Assembly: GCF_003205295.1 (NCBI RefSeq)
Contig: NZ_QJRP01000012.1
Location: 1-64,000 of the forward strand
Reading direction: 5' to 3'
Source of the DNA: Pseudomonas mosselii
GTDB lineage: Bacteria > Pseudomonadota > Gammaproteobacteria > Pseudomonadales > Pseudomonadaceae
Length of the DNA stretch: 64,000 nucleotides
Part shown: in pieces, positions 1-9,000 of the stretch
How the letters are laid out: each line of letters starts with the position of its first letter
Position numbering within the stretch: position 1 is the stretch's first letter
Notes under the pieces: model-generated
The model's input: the letters and a program-made list of their open reading frames with translations, nothing else
Told to the model about the DNA's origin: nothing
The model's database searches: none
Position numbers and translations under genes: made by a program

Positions 1-235
1 TTTTCGTTCAACTTCAAACACTTGACTCGCTGCGATCTCTCGTAGCGGGAGGCGAATCATACAGCGTTACAACCTGCTGTCAACTGCCTTTTTCACCGCT
101 GCCGATCAGATGATCGAAGCACCTCCGATACTACCTGAAACATTCAACCTATTGATTAACAAAAGGTTTTCCGTTTCGACTACGTCGGAAGTGGGCGCAT
201 TATAAGGGGATCTGAAAGCCCGTCAACCGTTTATT
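1..235. other. Gene-free left edge
   Basis: No open frame with coding character is visible. A hairpin with 8-bp arms (one G-T pair) and a 4-nt loop lies at 28-47. The sequence from about 150 to 235 is AT-richer than the surroundings and could be the promoter or leader of a gene outside the window to the left, or the trailer of the exporter that ends at 236. I cannot decide between these. Confidence 0.4.
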
Positions 236-1792
236 TCATATATTTGCAATGTCCGGCGCTGTCTGATGAGGAGCCTCCCCGATCGGCAAGGGCTTGTTCA
301 GCAATACCCCCACCAGCACCGCAAAGATCAGCGCCGCGACACCAGCGCTGCACAGCACCGCCTCGAAGCCGCCGATGAACGCCTGGCGCGCCAGTGGTGC
401 CGCCACCTCTCTCAGCCTTGGGTCGAGCAACGCCAACGCGGCATGCAGATCCCCCGCTGCCACCCGCGTAGCCATCTCCCCCGCCACACCCAACGCCTCG
501 GGTGCCTGGATCGTCAGGGCGTCGCGCAGCAGTTGCCCACTGCGCGCCGCAAGGATGCCGCCGAGAATGCCTATGGCAAGGACGATGGCCCCGAAGCGCG
601 TGGTGGTGCTCAGCCCCGAAGCCATACCGGTGCGCTCACGCGGCACGCAGGCCATGATGTTCTTCTGCGTATCGCCATTGAGCAGCCCGGCTCCGGCGCC
701 CAGCACGACACTGGCCAGGGCGAACGCGGCATAGCCACTCTGGCCGGTGGCCCAGGCGCAGGCCAGGTTGCCCCCCCCTACCAGGACCAACCCCAATGCG
801 AACACCTGGGCCGGCGACAGGCGCGCAGCCATGCGCATGCCCAGCCGAGGCGTGAGCAGCATGGCCACGGCGAACGGCAGCATGCCCGCGCCCGCGGCCA
901 GGGCCGAGAGCTGCAAACCGCTCTGCAGGTACAGCGGCAGCAAGGTCATCATCACCTGCGCACAGGCGGCATAGGCGAACATCCCCAGCAAGGCACCGAT
1001 GAAACGCCCGCTGCGCATCAGGCCGAGGTCGACCATCGGCCGCGCCTGGCTGCGCTCGACCATCACGAACAGACCAAGCAGGAACACGCCGATCAGCAGA
1101 CGCCCCAACGTGGGGGCGCTATCCCAACCAACCCGATTGGCGTCGATCAAGGCCCAGGTCAGGTTGCCCAGGCCACCGGCGAAAGTCAGGCTGCCCAGTG
1201 GATCGAACCGCGCCGCCGAACCGTCGCGGGACTCCTCGATACTGCTTACGACCATGAACGCCAGCACGATCACCAGCGGCAGGTTGATATAGAAGATCCA
1301 GCGCCAGCCCAAGGTACTGGCGATCAGCCCACCGAGCAGCGGCGCGAAGGTGATGGTCGCGCCCATGCAGGCGCCCCAGAAGGCCCAGGCCCGCATGCGT
1401 TCCTGCGGCGCATGGAAACGGTGGCCGATGGCGGCCAGCGCGGCAGTCAGCAACAACGCGGCACCGATGCCCTTGGCTGCGCGAGCCAGATCAAGGAACA
1501 ACAGGCTGGGCGCGGCGCCGCACGCCAGCGAGGCAGCGCCGAACAGCGCCAGGCCGAGCAGCAGCATGCGCCGCCTGCCGAAGCGGTCGGCCAGGCTGCC
1601 AGCGGGTAGCAGACAGGCAGCGAACGCCAGCAAATACGCACTGACCACCCATTCGATGTCGCTGAACGAGCCGGACAGATCACGGGCAATGCTGGGTAGG
1701 CTGACCGCGACGATGTTGGTGTCGAGGATGATCAAGGCGCACACCGCCGAGGCGGTGAACAGGGTGAAGCGTGGTGAGGCGGCGGCAGGCAT
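236..1792 (-). CDS. MFS drug exporter, DHA2 family (14 TM)
   Basis: A 518-residue inner-membrane protein with the length and hydrophobic profile of the 14-helix DHA2 (EmrB/QacA-like) proton antiporters. The loop after the second helix carries the MFS motif A (SLADRFGRRR, about residues 67-76), and the first helix has the LDTNIVAVSLP signature typical of the family. The start has a CGGAG ribosome-binding site about 6 nt upstream. It is transcribed away from the LysR gene at 1942, and the shared intergenic region holds CTGGCT/AGCCAG half-sites, so LysR control is likely. The substrate cannot be told from sequence; toxic organic compounds are usual for the family. Confidence 0.85.
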   Translation of the reverse strand: MPAAASPRFTLFTASAVCALIILDTNIVAVSLPSIARDLSGSFSDIEWVVSAYLLAFAACLLPAGSLADRFGRRRMLLLGLALFGAASLACGAAPSLLFLDLARAAKGIGAALLLTAALAAIGHRFHAPQERMRAWAFWGACMGATITFAPLLGGLIASTLGWRWIFYINLPLVIVLAFMVVSSIEESRDGSAARFDPLGSLTFAGGLGNLTWALIDANRVGWDSAPTLGRLLIGVFLLGLFVMVERSQARPMVDLGLMRSGRFIGALLGMFAYAACAQVMMTLLPLYLQSGLQLSALAAGAGMLPFAVAMLLTPRLGMRMAARLSPAQVFALGLVLVGGGNLACAWATGQSGYAAFALASVVLGAGAGLLNGDTQKNIMACVPRERTGMASGLSTTTRFGAIVLAIGILGGILAARSGQLLRDALTIQAPEALGVAGEMATRVAAGDLHAALALLDPRLREVAAPLARQAFIGGFEAVLCSAGVAALIFAVLVGVLLNKPLPIGEAPHQTAPDIANI

Positions 1793-1887
1793 GAAGGCTC
1801 CGTTATAAAGAGCAGGCGGGTCGTCGCCGCTTTACCGCCACGACGCCAGCCTTGTAGTGTTGCCTTCACCATAACGCCGCCGGGCAC

Positions 1888-1933
1888 CTGGCTTGTTAGC
1901 CAGCACGTCCCGCGTCATTAGCGCCTGGCTAAC
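1888..1933. promoter_or_regulatory. Probable LysR operator in the divergent intergenic region
   Basis: Three copies of one half-site are present: CTGGCT at 1888-1893, AGCCAG at 1898-1903 and CTGGCT at 1925-1930. The second and third extend to a perfect 9-bp inverted repeat (GTTAGCCAG at 1895-1903, CTGGCTAAC at 1925-1933). The array ends 8 bp before the LysR start codon, so binding would also affect lysR itself. Confidence 0.6.
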
Positions 1934-1941
1934 GAGGCCCC

Positions 1942-2814
1942 ATGGAGATACGTCACTTCCGCTACTTCCTTGCCGTCGCCCGCCACGGCCACTTCACCCG
2001 CGCCGCCGAGCAACTGGGCATCGCCCCGCCGACCCTGAGCCGGCAGATCCAGGACATGGAGCGTGAGCTGGGAGTGCGGCTGTTCGAACGCAGCCAGCGC
2101 GAGGTAAGCCTCACCGCCGCCGGCCATGCCTTGCTTACCGAGGCCGAACAGGCGGTGCAGCAGTTCGACGCAGCACAGTTGGGTGCGCAGCGTGCAGGTC
2201 GCGGCGACAGTGGGAGGATCGAACTCGGCTACGTTGCCTCTGCAGCTTACTCCGGTACCCTGCAGCAACAGGTCAGTCGGTTTGTCCAGGCCTATCCCGA
2301 CGTACAGCTGAACATTCGCGAAGTGCCCATGCTCGAGCTCCCCTCTCTTGTCGACGAGGGGCAGCTCGACCTCGCCTACTTGCGTTCACCGATGGAGCTG
2401 CCGCAGCCCCTGAAAGCCGTCGCCTTGCATCAGGAAGGTTTCGTCCTGGCGATACCGGCCAGCTCGCGCCTCAACGAACTGAAGACCATCCCGGCCTCAC
2501 GCCTGGCCGACGAAACCTTCATCTTGCCCGAGCAGATCTCCGGCACACTGGCAATTGCCACCCAGGGCAATTTCACCCCGCGCCTGGGGCCGCAACCGGG
2601 CAGCCTGGTGGCGGTGCTCACCCTGGTGTCACTGGGCCAGGGCGTGGCCGTGGTACCGGCGTCGGTGGTCCAGCGTATCAGTTTGCCCCAGGTCAACTAC
2701 CGGCCCATCGCCGACGCCCAGGCAAGTTCATGGCTGAGCCTGGTGCACCGCCGCTTCGAAAAGTCGCCCGCAGTGCTGCGCTATATAGAAGGAGTGCGCC
2801 AAGGTGCCAAATGA
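1942..2814 (+). CDS. LysR-family transcriptional regulator
   Basis: 290 residues, the usual LTTR length. The N-terminal winged helix-turn-helix (residues 1-60, with FTRAAEQLGIAPPTLSRQI as the recognition region) is followed by a periplasmic-binding-protein-like effector domain from about residue 90. It is divergent from the DHA2 exporter (150 bp between start codons), the classic layout for a regulator of that exporter. It overlaps the next gene by 11 bp, so the downstream hydrolase is probably co-transcribed. The effector is unknown. Confidence 0.9.
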   Translation: MEIRHFRYFLAVARHGHFTRAAEQLGIAPPTLSRQIQDMERELGVRLFERSQREVSLTAAGHALLTEAEQAVQQFDAAQLGAQRAGRGDSGRIELGYVASAAYSGTLQQQVSRFVQAYPDVQLNIREVPMLELPSLVDEGQLDLAYLRSPMELPQPLKAVALHQEGFVLAIPASSRLNELKTIPASRLADETFILPEQISGTLAIATQGNFTPRLGPQPGSLVAVLTLVSLGQGVAVVPASVVQRISLPQVNYRPIADAQASSWLSLVHRRFEKSPAVLRYIEGVRQGAK

Positions 2815-3820
2815 TCAACTACGTACCGGTTATCGGGTGCTGCTGGCGTTGCTCGCCTGCCTGGCCTGGCCCGCGTGGGCCGGCGACGCCATGCAGACGA
2901 TGGCGCTGGGCAAGCCTGCGCCCTACCCTTTCTTCACCTATGCCAATGTCAGGCTCGACATCCTCCTGCCGGTCCAACACGCAGTGATCGTGCTCCATGG
3001 CGTGCACCGTGATGCCGACCACTACTATCGCAACGGCCTGATCCTGCTCGGCAATGCGGGACTCACCCAGGATGACACGCTGCTGCTGGCCCCCCGCTTC
3101 TTCAGCGAAGACGATCCCCAGACAACGCCCACTGCGCCCTTGTGGGTAAAAAGCCAATGGCTGCAGGGCCACGAGTCCGTGGCCGGACGCACCGGCATCT
3201 CAGCATTCGCGGTGCTCGACGACCTTCTCGCCTACCTTGGCGATCGTCATCGATTTCCACACCTTGAAGACATCACGTTGATCGGTCATTCCGCCGGCGG
3301 CCAACTGTTGCAGCGCTACACGCTGCTCGGCACGGGCGACCAGGCGCTGCGAGCCCTTGGTATCCATGTGCGCTACATTGTCGCCAGCCCCTCCACCTAC
3401 CTGTACCTGGATGCCAACCGCCCCCTTGGCGAAGGCTTCGCCCCTTTAGCTGCCGCGCAGTGCCCCGACTACGACCGTTACCGCTATGGCCTGCCGGGCG
3501 CACCGGACTACTTCGCCACGCAGCATCTCGATGCCCGTCAGGTGCTCAGCCGCTACGCCGCACGCGACGTGACCTACCTGGTCGGCGAGCGCGACCGTCA
3601 CCCGCACAGCCGGATCATGGACCGCAGCTGTGCAGCCCAGGCCCAGGGTCGTGACCGGGTCGAGCGGCAACTCAACTACCTGCGCTACGAGGCTTTACTT
3701 TCACAGCGCTGGTCGATAGCGCTCGCGCATCGCCAGTACGTACTGCCGGGCATTGGCCATGACCCCGCCCGCCTGCTGACCGATCCAGGCGTTGCCCAGC
3801 TGCTGTTTTCCGGCCACTGA
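2804..3820 (+). CDS. Exported alpha/beta hydrolase
   Basis: 338 residues starting with GTG inside the end of lysR; a GGAG site lies about 10 nt upstream. An N-terminal signal peptide is evident (hydrophobic [11 protein letters not shown], cleavage probably after AWA near residue 26). The nucleophile elbow GHSAGG lies near residue 163, preceded by VIVLHGVH, the oxyanion-hole-type strand. A late His ([10 protein letters not shown]) can complete the triad. It looks like an alpha/beta-hydrolase-fold esterase or lipase acting in the periplasm or outside the cell. The substrate is unknown. The overlap with lysR suggests the hydrolase and the divergent exporter belong to one response. Confidence 0.75.
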   Translation: MPNDQLRTGYRVLLALLACLAWPAWAGDAMQTMALGKPAPYPFFTYANVRLDILLPVQHAVIVLHGVHRDADHYYRNGLILLGNAGLTQDDTLLLAPRFFSEDDPQTTPTAPLWVKSQWLQGHESVAGRTGISAFAVLDDLLAYLGDRHRFPHLEDITLIGHSAGGQLLQRYTLLGTGDQALRALGIHVRYIVASPSTYLYLDANRPLGEGFAPLAAAQCPDYDRYRYGLPGAPDYFATQHLDARQVLSRYAARDVTYLVGERDRHPHSRIMDRSCAAQAQGRDRVERQLNYLRYEALLSQRWSIALAHRQYVLPGIGHDPARLLTDPGVAQLLFSGH

Positions 3821-3876
3821 CATACCACCACGCCGCGCAGTACACTCGGCCCCTCCCCCTTTCGGAGACGCCCAAG

Positions 3877-4452
3877 GTGCATCACGCAGGAAGCGATGAA
3901 CATCCACCGGCACGTGCCCGATCTGGCGCGGTCATCTGGCTTACCGGACTCTCAGGCGCGGGAAAGTCGACACTGGCCCAGGCCCTGGCCCGAGAGCTCC
4001 ATGAGCTGGGACATGGCTGCTACGTGCTCGACGGTGATGTATTACGCACAGGGCTAAATGCCGACTTGGGTTTCTCACCCGAGGATCGCCATGAAAACAT
4101 CCGCCGCACAGCCGAGGTGGCGGCGCTGCTCGCCGATGCCGGGCTGATCTGCATCGCCGCGTTGATCTCACCTTATCGCGCGGGGCGCGCCGCCGCACGC
4201 CAGGCCTGCAAGGCGGGCTTCCACGAGGTGCACGTCAACGCTGATCTGGCCACCTGCGAGGCCCGCGATCCCAAGGGCCTGTATCGCCGCGCCCGAGCGG
4301 GGGAGCTGGCGGCCTTTACCGGGATCGATGCGCCCTACGAAGTGCCGGAGCGACCGGAACTGGTGGTGGAGACGGCACACGTGCCGCTGCCGATAGCAAC
4401 GGCGCAACTGCTGGCGTACGTACAGCAGCGGGTACTGTACCAACCGCAGTAG
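3877..4452 (+). CDS. cysC: Adenylyl-sulfate kinase (APS kinase)
   Basis: 191 residues. CysC phosphorylates APS to PAPS in the cytoplasm. The P-loop GLSGAGKST (about residues 24-32) and the APS-binding segment with [10 protein letters not shown] and DLGF followed by DRHENIRR are near-invariant features of the family. The start is GTG, with CGGAG about 9 nt upstream. It is a stand-alone kinase, not the CysNC fusion typical of Pseudomonas sulfate assimilation. Because pseudomonads reduce APS directly, a separate PAPS source points to sulfotransferase use, and a sulfotransferase is encoded 11 kb away (15233-16216). It is convergent with the TolC-like gene, 32 bp apart. Confidence 0.93.
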   Translation: MHHAGSDEHPPARARSGAVIWLTGLSGAGKSTLAQALARELHELGHGCYVLDGDVLRTGLNADLGFSPEDRHENIRRTAEVAALLADAGLICIAALISPYRAGRAAARQACKAGFHEVHVNADLATCEARDPKGLYRRARAGELAAFTGIDAPYEVPERPELVVETAHVPLPIATAQLLAYVQQRVLYQPQ

Positions 4453-4473
4453 GCGCGGGCTGGCCCCGCGCCT
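4451..4473. terminator. Hairpin between convergent cysC and the TolC-like gene
   Basis: A perfect 9-bp stem (AGGCGCGGG at 4451-4459, CCCGCGCCT at 4465-4473) with a 5-nt loop starts inside the cysC stop codon and lies in the 32-bp gap between two converging genes. There is no T-tract on either side, so it is a candidate bidirectional terminator or an mRNA-end stabiliser. Confidence 0.45.
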
Positions 4474-4484
4474 GCTGGTTGCGC

Positions 4485-5981
4485 TCAGCTGCCCGGGGCG
4501 ATATCGCCACGCTGCCAGCGCGCCTCATTGTTGCTCAAGGCCTGGGCAATATCGGCCAGCTCATTGGAAGGCAGGCTCTGCGGCAACGGGTCGAGACCGG
4601 CGCTGGCGAACAGTTGGCCATAACTGTTGCGCAGCTCGGCATAAGCCAAATCGCGACGCAGGTCGGCCTGCAGTGCATTCAGCTCGCCCTGGATCAATTC
4701 GAGTTCGCCGATCCCTTGGGCCTGGTGACGGTTACGCAGTTGCTCGACGATCTGCTGGTCGAGGGCCACCAGTTGCTGGCTGGTAGTGAACTGGCGACGG
4801 GCTTCGTTGTAGTTGGCGTTGGCCACGTACAGCTGAGCCAGGATAGCCATGGACATGGCCTGGCGCCGCGCCTCGACCACCTGCTCGCCGGCCTTGGCCA
4901 CATCTATGGAGGCAGGCCCCGACAGCACGTTGAACAGGTTCCAGGTGACCTTCACGCCATAATCGGCCCAATGCTGGTTGATCAGGAAGCTGTTGCTGTC
5001 GTAGTGACCTCCGGCCGAAAACTCCAGCCCCGGCAACATGCGCAGCATCGACTTGCGCACTTCGGCGGCGCTGATGCGTGCCTGGTAGTCCTGCTCGCGC
5101 AGCTCGGGGCGGGTCGCCAGAGCCTGCTGCTCCAGCGTCTCCAACGCCACCTTCAACTCCGGCACGCTGTAGTCGTCGGTGGCGGCGAGGGTCAGCTCGG
5201 TGCCGGGCGGCAGGTTGATCAACGCGCCCAGCTCGGTCTTGGCCAGCGACAAGGCCCGACGCTGCTCTTCCAGCTGGCGGGTGGCCTCGATCAGCGCTCG
5301 CTGGTAGCCGAGCGCCTGGATCGGATCGCCGATGCGTTGCTCGCCCAGACGCTGACTGTTGTCCCTGGCCTGGTCGACGCGCACCATCAGCGCATCGATC
5401 TGCTTGAGCAGGCGTTCGGCAGCCACGGCCCGCCAATAGGCCGAGCGCACGTCCTGGATGATGGTCTGCACCACCTTGCGCCGACGCTCCTGCACGATCA
5501 GGCGCTGGTCGCCCTGCTGCTTGGCGCTGACGTAGCTGACGCCAAAGTCGAGCACGTTCCACACCATGGTCAGGTCGGCCACGTCGCGGTCACGGTCCTG
5601 GGAGGTCGACGGTTCCAGGGACTGGGTGTTGGTCAGCACGCTGCGGCTGCTCGACGCGCTGACGTTGCTGCGCCCGGCATAACCGGCCGACAGGGCCATG
5701 CGTGGCAGCATGTCGAAGCTGGCCAGGTCGACCTGGCGCTGGGCCAGGGCCTCCTCCATGACCTTCAGGCGGGCCTCCAGGTTGTACTTGACCGCCCTGG
5801 CCATGGCCTGGTGCAACGTCAACGGCCCGTGCAGCGCCTCCTGGCCCTTGAACATGCTGGCCAGGTCGGCCTTTGCACGCTGCTCGCTGACGCTGCGGTC
5901 GATGGGCTGGGTCTTGACCGCGCACCCCGTCACCGCCAGTGCCAGCACGCTTACCGCGAAAATCCTCGATGCTTTGCTCAT
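4485..5981 (-). CDS. TolC-family outer-membrane efflux lipoprotein
   Basis: 498 residues. It has a lipoprotein signal with the lipobox LAVTGC (Cys20), so it is anchored in the outer membrane like the OprM/CusC branch. Two TolC-type repeats follow (about residues 55-270 and 280-480), rich in long amphipathic helices, for example LEARLKVMEEALAQRQVD and LAKTELGALINLPPG. Its role would be the outer-membrane duct. It is the last gene of the minus-strand cluster, 62 bp after the giant surface protein, and is the natural partner of the three HlyD-like proteins at 17030-21224. No ABC or RND pump is present in the window. Confidence 0.88.
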   Translation of the reverse strand: MSKASRIFAVSVLALAVTGCAVKTQPIDRSVSEQRAKADLASMFKGQEALHGPLTLHQAMARAVKYNLEARLKVMEEALAQRQVDLASFDMLPRMALSAGYAGRSNVSASSSRSVLTNTQSLEPSTSQDRDRDVADLTMVWNVLDFGVSYVSAKQQGDQRLIVQERRRKVVQTIIQDVRSAYWRAVAAERLLKQIDALMVRVDQARDNSQRLGEQRIGDPIQALGYQRALIEATRQLEEQRRALSLAKTELGALINLPPGTELTLAATDDYSVPELKVALETLEQQALATRPELREQDYQARISAAEVRKSMLRMLPGLEFSAGGHYDSNSFLINQHWADYGVKVTWNLFNVLSGPASIDVAKAGEQVVEARRQAMSMAILAQLYVANANYNEARRQFTTSQQLVALDQQIVEQLRNRHQAQGIGELELIQGELNALQADLRRDLAYAELRNSYGQLFASAGLDPLPQSLPSNELADIAQALSNNEARWQRGDIAPGS

Positions 5982-6043
5982 CCCTGTCCGCCCCCTTGGT
6001 ACGGCACTGCTGTTCTTCTAATGGATAGCTTGCGTCCGCTGGC

Positions 6044-9000
6044 TCATGCCTGCGGCGCGGGTACTTCTACCTGCCCCAACGCCTGCGCCAGTTGCCTGGC
6101 CTGACGTTGCTCCCCCTCCCGGAAGGCCTGCAGTTGCTGCTCCAGGGTCGGAGCCCCGGTCAAACCCTTGCCTGACCCCACCTCTGCGCCCTGGCGGAAC
6201 GGCTTGCCGCCACTGAGCTCGAACTGGCCACCGTCATCCGGCAGCGTCTTGTCGAAGATGTTGGCCAGGCTGCTAGCCCCGAAGACACTGGCGTCCCCAC
6301 CACCAAAGCCAAGGAATCCGGAGCCCGAGCCATTGCCGATAGCACTTTCACCCTGGTGGCCGACGAATACCTGGGCCAGGTAGCTCGGCGCCAGCGCTCC
6401 GTTCTGAATAAAGAGATTGCCCAAGGCCGGCAACCCGCCACCCGATGTCGGAACATCGAACAACGGCTGTGGCAAAAGCGGGGACTGGAAAGGCGCAGTC
6501 ACCGGCACGGGCGAGACCGTCATGGGCGTGCCCGGGCTGACCTGCACCGGTTGCGCCGGCGGGTAGGCACGGAACTGCGGATCGCCGTCGTTCGACTGTA
6601 GAGCCACGCCTTGCCCGGTAAAGCCGCCGACCAGGGCATTGCCCGCGGCATCGGTAATGCCGGTACCACTGGCCTTGAGCGCCAGGGCCAGGCTGCCGGC
6701 ACCGGCCACGCCGCCGACGTTGACCTGCCAGGTACGACCGTCGAGGCGTACCAGCGATTGCAGAGTGCCGCTGGCATTGCCATTGCTTACCAGTTCGAAG
6801 TCGCCCAGGTCGACACCGCTGACGTTCTCGCTGAAAGTCACGGTAAACGACTGGCTACCCGGTGTCGGCGAAGAATTGGCGACGATCGACGCCACCGTCG
6901 GCGAGGTGCCATCGACAACCACGCCATGGGTATCGCCGACATTGTTCAGTGCCGGCGTCAATGCGTTGCCGGCGCTGTCGTGCAGGCGTGCGCCGTTGGC
7001 CGACAAGCCAAGCACCTGTATGCCATCGGCGTCGTTGTCGCCCACCTGGACCTGGTACTGGAACACCAGCGTCGGTGTGCCCGAGCCAGCTACGAAATCG
7101 GCGTAGACCGTACGCCCGCCCACATCCAGGGCCAGACGGGGTACACCGTCGACCACCACTGCTTCGCTGGTGTTGACCACGAAGGTGAGCACATCACCGG
7201 TGTTGTAGGGAACACCGACCGGCACACTGACACTGTCCACCGTGGGGGCGTCACGGTCGATGCCGTACACGGCACCGGTGAGGCCGCCGACCAGCGCGTT
7301 GCCGGCCACGTCGGTGATGCCGGTCGCGCTGCCATTGAGGTTCAGGCCCAAGGTACCGGTACCGCTGACGCCGCTGACAGTGATCACATAGACACCACCC
7401 CCCAGCGCTTGCAGGCCACTGAGCGTGCCGGAGGCCGAGCCGCTGGCGACCAGGGTGAAATCGGCCAGGTCGACACCGTTGACCTGTTCGCTGAAGGTCA
7501 CCGTGAAACGCACACTCTGTGCATTGCTCGGTGACGGATCGAGGGTGACGATACCGACCGCTGTCGGCGCCTGGGTGTCGACCAGTACCTGATGGGTGTC
7601 GACCACGCCATTGAGGGCCAGGTTCATGGCGTTGCCCGCGGCGTCGGTGAGGGTCGCGCCATTGGCGGTGAGCCCGGTGATGGTGACACCATCGCTGTCG
7701 TTGTCGCCGGGCTGGATGGTGTACTGGAACACCAGGGTCGTGGTACCGGCCCCGGCCACCAGGTCGGCGAACACCGTGTGGCCGCCGATATCCAGGGCCA
7801 GGCGCGGCGAGCCCGCCACCTGCACTGCTTCGCTGGCATTGACCACGAACACCAAGGTGTCGCCTGCGTTGTAGGAAACCCCGGCTGGGCCTCCGACGCT
7901 GGTCACGCTGGGGGCGCGGGTGTCGATGGCGTAGTTGTTGGAGTCGGTGCTGCCTATCCCGGCGTTGCCGGAACTCGCGCCGACCACGCCGGCATTGTCC
8001 AGGGTGATCAGGTTGCTGGTGTCTTCGACATTGCCGGCCGGGGTCAGGGTCGCGGTCCAGGTGATGCCGCCATCGCTGCTGCTCAACCCGCTCAGGGTAC
8101 CGTTGGCCACGCTCAGGTCGGCCAGGGTGAATCCGCTGACCGCTTCACTGAAGGTGATGGTCACCAGTGATGTCTCGCCAACGCGCAGGGCCGTGTCGGC
8201 GACCACGACGGTGGCCGTGGGGACGACGGTGTCGACCGTGTAGTTGGCCGACGAGGTGGTGCCGACACCGGCATTGCCGGCCATGTCGCTGACACCGGTA
8301 TTGTTCAGAGTGATCACATTGCTGAGGTCCCGTACCCCGCCGCTCGGAGTGAAGGTGGCAGTCCAGGTGATACCTCCGTCGCTGCTGCTCACGGTGCTCA
8401 GCGTGCCATTGGCAATAGTCAGGTCGGCGTTGGTGAAGCCAGACACCGCCTCGCTGAAGGTGAAGGTCACCGTGGTGGTCTCGCCAGCGGTCAGGTTGCT
8501 GTCGGCGATCACGATGGTGGCGGTCGGGCGCTGGCTATCGACGGCGTAGTTGTTCGAGTCGGTGGTACCGGTGCCGGCATTGCCCGCGATGTCCGTCACG
8601 CCGGTATTGTCCAGGGTGATCAGGTTGCTGGTGTCGGTGATACCGGCGGCCGGGGTCAGGGTCGCCGTCCAGGTCAGACCACCGTCGCTGCTGCTCACTG
8701 CGCTCAAGGTGCCGTTGGCGATGGTCAGGTCGGCATTGGTGAAGCCACTCACCGCCTCGCTGAAGGTGATGGTCACCAGCGACGTCTGGCCGACGGCCAG
8801 GTTGCTGTCGGCCACCACGATGGTCGCGGTCGGGCGCTGGGTGTCGATGGCGTAATTGTTCGAGCTGGTGGTGCCGGAACCGGCATTGCCACTGCTCGCG
8901 CCGACCACGCCGCTGTTGTCGAGGGTGATCAGGTTGGTGCTGTCGGTGATGTTGCCGGTCGGGGTGAAAGTGGCGGTCCAGGTGATACCGCCGTCGCTGC

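Noticed and set aside
4479..6104. Plus-strand frame of 541 codons opposite the TolC-like gene
   Set aside because: Shadow frame; the minus strand has a lipoprotein signal and TolC repeats.
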